A stretch of DNA of 64,000 bases, from positions 7,943,501-8,007,500 of the forward strand of contig NZ_CP127173.1 of the NCBI RefSeq assembly GCF_030264295.1. The letters run 5' to 3'. Each line of letters starts with the position of its first letter. The stretch's first letter is position 1. Source of the stretch: Amycolatopsis nalaikhensis (GTDB lineage Bacteria > Actinomycetota > Actinomycetes > Mycobacteriales > Pseudonocardiaceae). Under the pieces are notes generated by a model. The model was not told where the DNA came from, did no database searches, and worked only from the letters and a program-made list of their open reading frames with translations. Position numbers and translations under genes: made by a program. This document shows positions 25,765-34,183 of this stretch, in pieces.

Positions 25765-27537
25765 TCAGGGGGAGGAGAACGGGACCAGCAGGCCCGGCGG
25801 CGCGAACAGCGGGTAGGTGACGAGCACGCCGCTGCCGGTCCTGGTGACCGAGGACGGGCGGAACAGGTCGCGCCGGCCGGCGTAGAACGCGGCCGCGCCG
25901 TCTTCGCCGCCCGTCAGCAGCACCCGGCGGCGGGGTTGCCCGGCCGGGTCCTCGCCGGGGGCTTCGGGGAACGCCGCCACCCGGACCGGCTGCAGGGTCG
26001 CGAGCGCGGCGATCGTCGCGATGAGCCGGGGGTCGGCGTTCCCGGCGTAGAGCACCGCGGCCGCCTCGGGCGTGAGCGTGATGCGGGTGGAGTCCACCAG
26101 CGCCGCCCCGGCGTGGGCGCGGGCCGAAGCCTCCGACGCCGCGGCCGGGCCGTCGGGCGGCACCCCGAGGCGCGAGACGGTGACAGTGCCGAACACGGCG
26201 GTCGGTTGCGCGGTCGCGAAGACCCGCGCCAAGCCCGGGTGGCGGTGCTGGAGCTCGTCCCGGTCCTCGCCGAAGACGGCCCACTCGGCGGGCGGGCACG
26301 CTGGCTCGCACGCGGCGGGCGTGGCCAGCATGCCGGTCGGCCAGCCCACCCCGGCGAGCTCGGCCCACGCGGCGTCGTCGACCAGCAGCCGGGCGCCGGA
26401 AGCGTTGGCCCGCAGCCAGTCCCGCGCGCCGACGAGCGGATCGGACCGGTCGGTGGCGGGCCGCGGCGCCGGGTAGCCGTAGCTCCAGCTCGCGGCGACG
26501 ACCACAACGAGGACGACGGCCGCCGGGGCGACGCGCTGGCGGGTCACCGCCTGCGCGACCCCGGCCAGCAGCAACGGTGTGAGCGGCAGCAGCAGGGCGA
26601 GCACGGCGGTGTCCGGCACGCCGGGCACGACCAGGGTCGCGGCGAGCAGCAGGCCCGCCAGCGCGAACGGCCGCAACGACCTCACGCCCACGGCGGCGAC
26701 CAGCGCGACCGTGGACAGCACGGCCCAGGCGGGGTCGAGCGCCACCCAGTCGGCGACCGTGGGCCGTCCCGCGGCCGCGAGGTGCGGCCGCAGCAGCCCG
26801 GCCGCGGGCCCGAACGCGATGCCCAGCCCGAGGTTCAGCAGCACGGCCACCAGTGCCGCCCGCACCGGCGACCGCCGGATGAGCAGCCAGCCCGCCGCGG
26901 GCAGGAAGACCAGCGCCAGCGGCGAAGTGAGCACCGCGGCGAGCAGGCAGAGCGCGGCGAGGGCGTCGTGCCGGATCCGGGCGTCGGGCCGGGTGACCAG
27001 CAGGAGCCCGCCCAAGGCCCACCCGACCGCGAGGTGCTCGACGACGACCAGCCGCTGCAGCCCGAGCGCCAGCGGCGACGCCGCGAGCAGCAGCACCGCG
27101 GCCGCCGACGCCCACCGCGGGCAGCCGAGCCGTCGCGCCAGGAACCACAGCAGCAGGGCACCGGCGAGCGCGGCGGCGAGCACGGCTTCGCGGACCGCGG
27201 CCACGGCCGTGCCCGAGCGGCCGAACGCGCCGGAGACCATCGTGTACGCGGCCAGCTGCGCCCAGCCGAACGGGCTGGCCCCCGCGTCGTCCGCACCGGT
27301 GAACGGCGTCAGGTGGCCGAGTGCGTAGGCGTGGGCGACGTTCGCGGCTTCCGCGGGCAGCACCGGGGTGGCCGCGCCCGAGTAGAGGACGCGCAGGCCA
27401 CCCACGAGCGCGAGCAGGGCGAGGACGACGTCGAGGGACAGCAACCGGTGTGCCGCCGGGGACCGGGTGCCCGTCGGCCCGGGAGGCGTCGCGGGGGAGC
27501 GGCCCGAAACGGGCGTCCCCCGGCTGTGCTGGGCCAT
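25765..27537 (-). CDS. Polytopic membrane protein, possibly GT-C glycosyltransferase-like
   Basis: 590-aa protein: a short basic N-terminus, then many hydrophobic helices to about residue 350, then a soluble extracytoplasmic domain of about 230 residues. Features that recall ArnT/PMT-like GT-C enzymes are the acidic loop AYALGHLTPFTGADDAG after helix 1 and the alternating helix pairs, but no diagnostic motif settles it. The C-terminal part has two cysteines in ACEPACPP, possibly a disulfide. Function not known. Confidence 0.7.
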   Translation of the reverse strand: MAQHSRGTPVSGRSPATPPGPTGTRSPAAHRLLSLDVVLALLALVGGLRVLYSGAATPVLPAEAANVAHAYALGHLTPFTGADDAGASPFGWAQLAAYTMVSGAFGRSGTAVAAVREAVLAAALAGALLLWFLARRLGCPRWASAAAVLLLAASPLALGLQRLVVVEHLAVGWALGGLLLVTRPDARIRHDALAALCLLAAVLTSPLALVFLPAAGWLLIRRSPVRAALVAVLLNLGLGIAFGPAAGLLRPHLAAAGRPTVADWVALDPAWAVLSTVALVAAVGVRSLRPFALAGLLLAATLVVPGVPDTAVLALLLPLTPLLLAGVAQAVTRQRVAPAAVVLVVVVAASWSYGYPAPRPATDRSDPLVGARDWLRANASGARLLVDDAAWAELAGVGWPTGMLATPAACEPACPPAEWAVFGEDRDELQHRHPGLARVFATAQPTAVFGTVTVSRLGVPPDGPAAASEASARAHAGAALVDSTRITLTPEAAAVLYAGNADPRLIATIAALATLQPVRVAAFPEAPGEDPAGQPRRRVLLTGGEDGAAAFYAGRRDLFRPSSVTRTGSGVLVTYPLFAPPGLLVPFSSP

Positions 27538-27624
27538 CGCGGTGGATCGTAGCCGCCCCCGCGCCCCGGTCCGGCACGGGTCAGCCGGACGGCTCAGCGG
27601 CGGGGAAAGCGTTGTCCCGCAAGA

Positions 27625-28410
27625 TTATTTCCGACCGTCCGGAGTGGATCCGGAGAGTGTGCGGGTCAACGCGAGCGCGACCGTCCGGACGGCGGGGGCG
27701 ACCCGTTCGGTCCGCATCCGGTTGGCCCAGCCGGAAATCGAGACGGCGGCGACCGCGACCCCGCGCGCGTCGAGCAGCGGGCTGGCCGCGCACACGACGC
27801 CGACGCCGGATTCCTCGCGCTCCAAGGCGATCCCGTCTTCCCGGATCCGGGTGAGCTGACGCCGGAGCAGGCCGGGTGCCGTGATCGTCTTGGGGCTCAT
27901 CCGCGGCAATCCGGCGTCGACCACCTGGTTCACCACGGATTCCGCGGAAAACGCCAGGATCGCCTTGCCGACGCCGGTGGCGTGCGCGGGAAAGCGGCCG
28001 CCGATGCGCGAGGGCAGCGTCGGCGCGTCCGGCCCGCGCAGCACGTCGAGGTAGACGACTTCGGTGCCTTCGAGGATCGCGAGGTGGACGGTGTTGCGCG
28101 TCGCCTCGCGCAGGTCGGCGAGGTACGGCCGGGCCGCCTCGACGAGCCCGCGCCGGGGCGAGGCCAGCTGGCCGATTTCGAACAGCCGCAGGCCCAGCCG
28201 CACCGCGCTGTCCTCGCGTTCGAGCAGGCCGGTGTCGGTGAGGTGGCCGACGAGCCGGTGGACGGTCGTCTTCGCCAGGCCGGTGCGGCGGGCCAGCTCG
28301 GAGACGCCGAGGGTCTCGTCACCCGGTCGGAAGGCCTCGAGGAGCGCGGCGAGCCGGGCCGCGACGAGGCCGTCGCCGCTCGCGCCGTCGTTCCGCCCAG
28401 CGGTACGCAT
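27625..28410 (-). CDS. IclR-family transcriptional regulator
   Basis: 261-aa regulator. Winged helix at the N-terminus (VSELARRTGLAKTTVHRLVGHL), then an effector-binding domain with LPSRIGGRFPAHATGVGKAILAF and the C-terminal AASPLLDARGVAVAAVSISG, both characteristic of IclR proteins. ATG 28410 chosen over GTG 28446 because the extra 12 residues are unlike the family. It stands alone between a membrane-protein gene and a TetR gene on the same strand; its targets cannot be told from the neighbours. Confidence 0.9.
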   Translation of the reverse strand: MRTAGRNDGASGDGLVAARLAALLEAFRPGDETLGVSELARRTGLAKTTVHRLVGHLTDTGLLEREDSAVRLGLRLFEIGQLASPRRGLVEAARPYLADLREATRNTVHLAILEGTEVVYLDVLRGPDAPTLPSRIGGRFPAHATGVGKAILAFSAESVVNQVVDAGLPRMSPKTITAPGLLRRQLTRIREDGIALEREESGVGVVCAASPLLDARGVAVAAVSISGWANRMRTERVAPAVRTVALALTRTLSGSTPDGRK

Positions 28411-28465
28411 GGGTTGAGTGTGCCCGATCCGCCGCGCGAGTGTCACCCGGTCGGCAGGAGGTGGG

Positions 28466-29056
28466 TCAGTGGTCGTCGGCGCCGAGGACGAGCTTGACGC
28501 AGTGCGCGACCAGGCGCTCGCGCGAAACCTTCAGCGAGCCGTCGAGGTAGGCGATGAAGACGTTGCTCAGCGCGCCGACCAGTCCGACCGCGACCATCTG
28601 CCGCTCGGTCTCGTCGCCGTGCGACAGTTGCTCGCCGACCAGGGCCGCGAACACCGGCAGCAGGTGCAGGCCGCGGCGGGTCAGCGCGGGGTCGGTCAGC
28701 GGGGCGAGCAGCAGGACCCGGCCCTTGCGTGGGTCGTCGACGATCAGCTCGACGAACGCGCGCACGGCGTGCTCGGCCCGCAGCGTCGGGTTCGGCGCGT
28801 CCCGGACCGCGTCGACCAGCGCCTGCCGCGCCTGCTCGCCGACGTGCTCGTATACCGCCGCGACGAGCTCTTCGCGGTCGGCGAAGCTCTCGTAGAAGTA
28901 GCGCTCGGTGAGCTTGGCGTGGCGGCACACCGCGCGCACGCTCGTGCCCGCCGACCCCTCGGTGCCCAGCAGCTCCAGCCCGGCGGAGACGAGCTGTTCG
29001 CGGCGTGCCGCCTTCCGGTCGTCCAGGGTCGTGCCCGCCCACGTGCGGCCCGGCAT
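28466..29056 (-). CDS. TetR-family repressor of the MpaB/LLM operon
   Basis: 196-aa TetR protein: N-terminal helix-turn-helix (GTSVRAVCRHAKLTERYFYESF) and an all-helical ligand domain. ATG 29056 has GAGGAG 5 nt upstream; GTG 29062 would leave no space for it. It is divergent from the oxygenase gene at 29143, and the 86-bp gap holds two clear operators, so it very probably represses itself and the oxygenase-oxidoreductase pair. Ligand unknown; fatty or polyketide-like molecules are common for this group. Confidence 0.93.
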   Translation of the reverse strand: MPGRTWAGTTLDDRKAARREQLVSAGLELLGTEGSAGTSVRAVCRHAKLTERYFYESFADREELVAAVYEHVGEQARQALVDAVRDAPNPTLRAEHAVRAFVELIVDDPRKGRVLLLAPLTDPALTRRGLHLLPVFAALVGEQLSHGDETERQMVAVGLVGALSNVFIAYLDGSLKVSRERLVAHCVKLVLGADDH

Positions 29057-29070
29057 GGTCACTCCTCGGT

Positions 29071-29116
29071 TGACTACAACTGTTGTCAGATCCTAGCCTG
29101 ACAACAGCCGTAGTCA
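29071..29116. promoter_or_regulatory. Double TetR operator in divergent promoter
   Basis: TGACTACAACTGTTGTCA (29071-29088) and TGACAACAGCCGTAGTCA (29099-29116) are inverted copies of each other at 16 of 18 positions, and each is itself an imperfect palindrome. Centres are 28 bp apart. They fill the gap between the TetR gene and the oxygenase gene, so two repressor dimers could shut both promoters. Confidence 0.88.
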
Positions 29117-29142
29117 GTTCGGACTCGACGAGGAGCGCGCCG

Positions 29143-30069
29143 ATGAGCAGGGAAGCACCCGAACCGCTGGGCCCCGACTCGCTGACGTGGAAGTACTTCG
29201 GCGACTGGCGCGGCCTGCTCATCGCCCTGTGGGCCGGGTCGATGCAGAACATGCACCCGGGCCTCGGCGCCGGCGTCGAGCAGCACTCACGGTTCTTCGA
29301 GGAGCGCTGGCAGCGGCTGTTCCGCTCGCTCTACCCGATCGGCGGCGTCGTCTACGACGGCCCGCGCGCGCACCAGACCGCTCTCGAGGTCCGCGGCTAC
29401 CACGACCGCATCAAGGGCGTCGACGCCCAGGGACGGCGCTATCACGCACTCGACCCGGACACCTACTACTGGGCGCACTCGACGTTCTTCGTGAGCACGA
29501 TCCTCATCGCCGACCACTTCATGGGCGGCATCGGCGAAGCCGAGAAGCGGAAGCTGTTCGACGAGCACGTCACGTGGTGGCGGATGTACGACATGACCAT
29601 GCGGCCGGTACCGGAGAGCTGGGAGGACTTCCAGCGCTACTGGAAGCACATGTGCGCCGAGGTCCTGGAGGACAACAAGGCGACCAGGGACGTCCTCGAC
29701 CTGCGGGGCATCGCGAAGCCGCCGTTCCTGCCCTGGCTGCCGGACGCGCTCTGGCGGCCGGTGAGCGCGCTGGTCGCGAAGAACTTCCGCTGGCTGACCA
29801 TCGGCCTCTACGACCGCGAGGTCCGCGACCTGCTCGGCTTCCGCTGGACCGAGCGCGACGCCCGCCGGCACCGGCGCGTCGGCAAGCTGATCAACACCGT
29901 GTTCAAGCTCGTCCCGCACGACCGCCGCTACCACCCGCGGGCCCGCGCCGGCTGGCGTCGCGTGCGCGGCGAGGTGGCTCCGGACGCGCCCTTGGTCGAG
30001 ACTCCACGCAGGAACCTGCCGCCGCTGTCCGAGCGGGGCAAGCCGGAGCACTACGCGCCGAACGTCTAG
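29143..30069 (+). CDS. MpaB/DUF2236-family heme oxygenase-like protein
   Basis: 308-aa protein of the oxygenase-MpaB (DUF2236) family, which includes heme-b latex-clearing protein and MpaB-type enzymes that cleave terpenoid chains. Visible family traits are RAHQTALEVRGYHDRIKG, with the conserved R/H/H pattern, HALDPDTYYWAHSTFF and WWRMYDMTMRPVPESWEDF. ATG 29143 has GAGGAG 7 nt upstream. It is under the double TetR operator and followed after 9 bp by a luciferase-like oxidoreductase, so the two likely act on the same hydrophobic substrate. Substrate unknown. Confidence 0.87.
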   Translation: MSREAPEPLGPDSLTWKYFGDWRGLLIALWAGSMQNMHPGLGAGVEQHSRFFEERWQRLFRSLYPIGGVVYDGPRAHQTALEVRGYHDRIKGVDAQGRRYHALDPDTYYWAHSTFFVSTILIADHFMGGIGEAEKRKLFDEHVTWWRMYDMTMRPVPESWEDFQRYWKHMCAEVLEDNKATRDVLDLRGIAKPPFLPWLPDALWRPVSALVAKNFRWLTIGLYDREVRDLLGFRWTERDARRHRRVGKLINTVFKLVPHDRRYHPRARAGWRRVRGEVAPDAPLVETPRRNLPPLSERGKPEHYAPNV

Positions 30070-30078
30070 GAGGCATTC

Positions 30079-31104
30079 GTGAAGCTGGGATTCCACGTCG
30101 GGTACTGGGGCGCCGGCCCGACCCCGGGCACGCTGGAGGCCGTGGTCAAGGCCGAAGAGCTGGGCTTCGACTCGGTGTGGACGGCGGAGGCGTACGGCTC
30201 GGACGCGTTCACGCCGCTGGCCTGGTACGGCGCGTCCACCAGCCGGATCCGGCTCGGCACGAACATCGTCCAGATGGCCGCGCGCACCCCGACGGCGACG
30301 GCGATGAGCGCGATGACGCTGGACCACCTCTCGGGCGGCCGGATGGTGCTCGGGCTGGGCGCGTCCGGACCCCAGGTGGTCGAGGGCTGGTACGGGCAGC
30401 CGTACCCGAAGCCGCTGGCCCGGACGCGGGAGTACGTGGACATCGTCCGCCAGGTGATCGCCCGCGAAGCCCCGGTGACCCTCGACGGCGACCACTTCCA
30501 GCTGCCGCTCAAGGGCGGCACCGGGCTCGGGAAGGCCCTGAAGCCGACGGTCCACCCGCTGCGCAAGGAGATCCCCATCTACCTGGCCGCGGAGGGCCCG
30601 AAGAACGTCGCCCTGTCGGCCGAGATCGGCGACGGCTGGCTGCCGCTGTTCTTTTCGCCGAAGAGCAACGACTTCTACAAGGCCGCGCTGGAGGAGGGCT
30701 TCGCGCGGCCGGGGGCGCGGCACACGCTGGAGACCTTCGAGGTCCCGTGCTCGCTCCCGGTGATCGTCCACGACGACGTCGAGGAGGCGGCCTCGTGGAT
30801 CAAGCCGTCGCTGGCGCTCTACATCGGCGGGATGGGCGCGAAGAGCGTCAACTTCCACCACGACGTCTTCGCCCGGCTCGGCTACGAAGACGTCGCCGAC
30901 AAGGTCCAGGAGCTGTACCTGGCCGGGCGCAAGGACGAGGCGACGGCCGCGATCCCGACGTCGCTGGTGGAGGACACGTCGCTGATCGGGCCGCCGGAGA
31001 AGATCCGCGACGAGCTGCGGGCGTGGGAGGAAACCGTCGTCACCCAGCTGCTCCTGCGCGGGGACGCGGCGACGTTGACGAAGATCGCCGACGCGCTCGG
31101 CTGA
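30079..31104 (+). CDS. LLM-class, probably F420-dependent, oxidoreductase
   Basis: 341-aa TIM-barrel enzyme of the luciferase-like family. It begins KLGFHVGYWGAG; SVWTAEAYGSDAFTPLAW, RLGTNIVQMAARTPTATAMS and MVLGLGASGPQVVEGWYG are typical of F420-dependent actinobacterial members. Start GTG 30079 after a perfect TAGGAGG. Second gene behind the TetR operator. The flavin or deazaflavin and the substrate cannot be settled by eye. Confidence 0.9.
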   Translation: MKLGFHVGYWGAGPTPGTLEAVVKAEELGFDSVWTAEAYGSDAFTPLAWYGASTSRIRLGTNIVQMAARTPTATAMSAMTLDHLSGGRMVLGLGASGPQVVEGWYGQPYPKPLARTREYVDIVRQVIAREAPVTLDGDHFQLPLKGGTGLGKALKPTVHPLRKEIPIYLAAEGPKNVALSAEIGDGWLPLFFSPKSNDFYKAALEEGFARPGARHTLETFEVPCSLPVIVHDDVEEAASWIKPSLALYIGGMGAKSVNFHHDVFARLGYEDVADKVQELYLAGRKDEATAAIPTSLVEDTSLIGPPEKIRDELRAWEETVVTQLLLRGDAATLTKIADALG

Positions 31105-31150
31105 CGGCACTTTCGTCGGGTTGCCCGGGTGGCGCCCGTCACGTACGGTC

Positions 31151-31185
31151 CCCGACTAACGCGAATGTCGTTCACGTTAGTCGGG
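31151..31185. promoter_or_regulatory. Palindromic operator or leader hairpin before the ceramidase gene
   Basis: Arms CCCGACTAACGCGAA (31151-31165) and TTCACGTTAGTCGGG (31171-31185) are complementary at 14 of 15 positions around TGTCG. The right arm ends 7 bp before ATG 31193 and overlaps the only purine-rich ribosome site (GGGAG). It could be a repressor operator or a hairpin hiding the ribosome site. Confidence 0.75.
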
Positions 31186-31192
31186 AGACCGC

Positions 31193-33190
31193 ATGCGGGT
31201 GAGTCGTCGTACCGTCCTGGCCGGAGCCACCGCGCTGCCGTTCGCCGCCGTCGCCGGGAGACCCGCGGCCGCCGCGACCGGGCTGCGCGTCGGCGTCGGG
31301 ATCGGCGACGTCACCGGACCCGCCGCCGAGAACGGCATGATGGGCTACTCGATGCCGCAGCAGCAGACCGCGGGCATCCACCTGCGCACCCGGGCCCGCG
31401 CCTACATCGTCGACGACGGCACCCGGCGGATCGTCTTCGTCACCGCGGAGCTGGGTGCTCTCTTCCAGTCCGTGCACCAGGGCGTCCTGCGGGAGCTCGC
31501 CACGCGCTACGGAGACCGCTACACCGAGCAGAACGTCCTGCTCAACGCGACCCACACGCACTCGGCGTGCGGCGGCGACTCGCACTACGCGGCCTACGAC
31601 CTGTCGATCCTCGGCTTCCAGCAGCAGACCTACGACGCTGTCGTCGCCGGGGTCGTCGACGCCATCACCCGCGCCCACGACGACCTGGCGCCGGGCGAGC
31701 TCGCAGTGGGCCGCACCGAGCTGACCGAGGCCAGCGCCAACCGGTCGCGGGTCGCCTTCGAACGCAACCCCGACAAGGACCACTTCCCGCTCGCCATCGA
31801 CCCCGCCGTCACCGTGCTGCGGTTCCGCCGCGGCGGCAAGGACGTCGGCGCCATCACCTGGTTCGCGACGCACGGCACGTCGATGAGCAACGGCAACCAC
31901 CTGATCAGCAGCGACAACAAGGGGTACGCGGCCTACGCGTGGGAGCACGACCACGCGGGCGTCCGTTACCTCGACGGCCCGCCCGGGTTCGTCGCCGCCT
32001 TCGCGCAGACCAACTCCGGCGACATGACGCCGAACCTGGACCTGAAGCCCGGCACGCCCGAGACGGAGTTCGAGAACACGCGGCGGATCGGCGAACTCCA
32101 GTTCCAGGCGGCGAAACGCGCGTTCGACGCCGCGAGCGAGCCGATCACCGGCGGGGTCGACCACCGGATGTGCTACGTGGACATGTCCGCCGTCGACGTC
32201 GACGGCCGGTTCACCCCGGACGGCCGTCCGCACCGGACCTGCACCGCCGCGATCGGCGTCTCGATGCTGGCGGGCAGCACCGAAGACGGGCCCGGCCTTC
32301 CGCTGCCCGAGGGCGTGAAGAACCCGTTCATCGACTGGCTCGGCGGCATCGACGCGCCGATCCCGCAGGCGCTGGCCGACGCGCAGGCGCCGAAGGTCGT
32401 CGCGGTGCCGTTCGGGGCGATGCAGCCGTACCCGTGGGCGCCCGAGGTGCTGCCGCTGCAGATCATCCGGATCGGACACCTGCACCTGGTCGCCGGGCCC
32501 GCGGAGTACACGATCGTCGCCGGGCTGCGGATCCGGCGCACGGTGGCCGAGACGCTGGGCGTGCCGCTCGAGAACGTCCTCATGCAGGGCTACGCGAACG
32601 CCTACAGCCAGTACGTCACGACGCCGGAGGAGTACGACTCGCAGCAGTACGAAGGCGCGTCGACGCTCTTCGGCCGCTACACGCTCCCGGCCTACCAGCA
32701 GGAGTTCGCGAAGCTCGCGGCCGCGATGAAGGCGGGCTCTCCGGTGCCGCACGGGCCGGTGCCGCGCGACCTGCGCGGCAAGCTCGTCAACTTCCAACCC
32801 GGTGTGGTGTTCGACAGCGCGCCTCTGCTGAAGAGCTTCGGCGACGTCGTCACCGATGCGCAGAGCAGCTACCGGCGCGGCGAGCGGGTGTCGGTCGCGT
32901 TCGTGACCGGACACCCGAAGAACGACCTGCGCCGCGACGGAACCTTCCTGGAGGTCCAGCGCTACGCCGACGGCCGCTGGATCCGCCACGCCGACGACGG
33001 CGACTGGGCCACGAAGTTCCGCTGGACGCGGACGTTCGTGAGCGAGTCCCGCGCCGAGGTCACCTGGGACATCCCCGCGAACACCCCGGCTGGCAAGTAC
33101 CGCGTCGTCCACTTCGGAGCGTGGAAGCACGGCCTCACCGGTGCCATCGCCCAGCTGAGCGGGACTTCCCGCGCCTTCCTCGTCTCATGA
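31193..33190 (+). CDS. Secreted neutral ceramidase (Tat signal)
   Basis: 665-aa neutral/alkaline ceramidase, which hydrolyses ceramide to sphingosine and fatty acid outside the cell. Tat signal VSRRTVLAGA followed by an AAAA-type cleavage region. Family motifs are present: NATHTHSACGG (zinc-binding histidines, usually ATHTHSGPGG), WFATHGTSM, NSGDMTPN (the catalytic serine segment, usually NSGDVSPN), LQIIRIGHLHLVAGPAEYT and the C-terminal beta-sandwich (WTRTFVSESRAEVTWDIP). Length matches the family. First gene of a unit with a sphingomyelinase, a transporter and an S1P-lyase-like enzyme. A palindrome just ahead may regulate it. Confidence 0.93.
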   Translation: MRVSRRTVLAGATALPFAAVAGRPAAAATGLRVGVGIGDVTGPAAENGMMGYSMPQQQTAGIHLRTRARAYIVDDGTRRIVFVTAELGALFQSVHQGVLRELATRYGDRYTEQNVLLNATHTHSACGGDSHYAAYDLSILGFQQQTYDAVVAGVVDAITRAHDDLAPGELAVGRTELTEASANRSRVAFERNPDKDHFPLAIDPAVTVLRFRRGGKDVGAITWFATHGTSMSNGNHLISSDNKGYAAYAWEHDHAGVRYLDGPPGFVAAFAQTNSGDMTPNLDLKPGTPETEFENTRRIGELQFQAAKRAFDAASEPITGGVDHRMCYVDMSAVDVDGRFTPDGRPHRTCTAAIGVSMLAGSTEDGPGLPLPEGVKNPFIDWLGGIDAPIPQALADAQAPKVVAVPFGAMQPYPWAPEVLPLQIIRIGHLHLVAGPAEYTIVAGLRIRRTVAETLGVPLENVLMQGYANAYSQYVTTPEEYDSQQYEGASTLFGRYTLPAYQQEFAKLAAAMKAGSPVPHGPVPRDLRGKLVNFQPGVVFDSAPLLKSFGDVVTDAQSSYRRGERVSVAFVTGHPKNDLRRDGTFLEVQRYADGRWIRHADDGDWATKFRWTRTFVSESRAEVTWDIPANTPAGKYRVVHFGAWKHGLTGAIAQLSGTSRAFLVS

Positions 33191-33201
33191 AAGGACCCCG
33201 C

Positions 33202-34149
33202 GTGCGCAGGACCGCCATTCTCGCCGCCGCCGTCACCGCCCTCAGCCTCCTGGCCGCGCCCGCGCGGGCCGGTGAAGCCGCGGTGAGCGTGCTCAGCTTC
33301 AACCTCTGGCAGCTGCCGTGGATCGCCAACCCGGACACGGCCGACAAGCAGGCCAGGGCGCAAGCCGCCGAATCCGTCATCCGCGCCCAGGACACCGACG
33401 TCGTCGTGCTCGAAGAGGCCTTCAGCGACCAGGCCGAAGACCTGCGCGACCGGCTCGCCGACGCCTACCCCTTCCAGACGCCGCTGGTCGGGCAGTACTG
33501 CTCGACGTCGCCGGGCTGGACGTCCATCGCGGGGAACTGCTCGAACTCGCCGTTCGTCGTCAACGGCGGCGTCACGGTGCTCAGCAAGTACCCGATCACC
33601 GAAAAGCACCAGCTCGTCTACCGCAACTCGTACTCCGGGACCGCGGACTACCTCTCGAACAAGGGCGCCGCGCTGGTCCGGATCTTCGCGCACGGCAAGG
33701 CGCTCTGGCTCGCGGGCACGCACCTGCAGGCCGACGAAGGACCCGAAACCCTGCCGAAGGCCCACGACATCCGGATGGCGCAGCTGCGCGAACTGCGCGA
33801 TCTCGCCGCCGCCCACGTCCCGGACGGTGACGCGGTGGCCGTCGCCGGTGATCTCAACATCGAGTACTGGGCCGGGCAGGACCGCCGGGACGCGGCGGGC
33901 CGCACCCAGGCGGAACAGGGCGAGGCGGCACTCGGCGGCACGCTCGAGACCACGGGCGCGGGGGAGTACACCTTCGACGCGGCGACCAACCCGAACGCGG
34001 CGAAGTCCGTCCCGGCCGGCTACCGCGACTCGCTGGACTACGTCGGCTCGCTGCGACGCGCCGAGGTCGGCCCGGTACGGCTGGTGCATTACGACGGTGG
34101 CACGATTCCCTCCGACCACTACCCGGTGCGGGCCGAGATCCACTACTGA
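33202..34149 (+). CDS. Secreted sphingomyelinase C-like phosphodiesterase
   Basis: 315-aa secreted enzyme of the exonuclease-endonuclease-phosphatase fold. Sec-type signal (VRRTAILAAAVTALSLLAAP, cleaved near ARA-GEA). Metal and catalytic positions of neutral sphingomyelinases are visible: SFNLWQLP, VVLEEAF, WLAGTHLQA, VAGDLNIEYW and the terminal SDHYPVRAEI. The expected reaction is sphingomyelin to ceramide and phosphocholine, though related members act on other phosphodiesters. GTG 33202 with AAAGGA 6 nt ahead is my start; ATG 33187 overlaps the ceramidase stop and is possible. Its product would be the substrate of the ceramidase encoded just upstream. Confidence 0.87.
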   Translation: MRRTAILAAAVTALSLLAAPARAGEAAVSVLSFNLWQLPWIANPDTADKQARAQAAESVIRAQDTDVVVLEEAFSDQAEDLRDRLADAYPFQTPLVGQYCSTSPGWTSIAGNCSNSPFVVNGGVTVLSKYPITEKHQLVYRNSYSGTADYLSNKGAALVRIFAHGKALWLAGTHLQADEGPETLPKAHDIRMAQLRELRDLAAAHVPDGDAVAVAGDLNIEYWAGQDRRDAAGRTQAEQGEAALGGTLETTGAGEYTFDAATNPNAAKSVPAGYRDSLDYVGSLRRAEVGPVRLVHYDGGTIPSDHYPVRAEIHY

Positions 34150-34183
34150 TCGCCTCATCGGGATCCGCTCTGCGAGGAGGACC

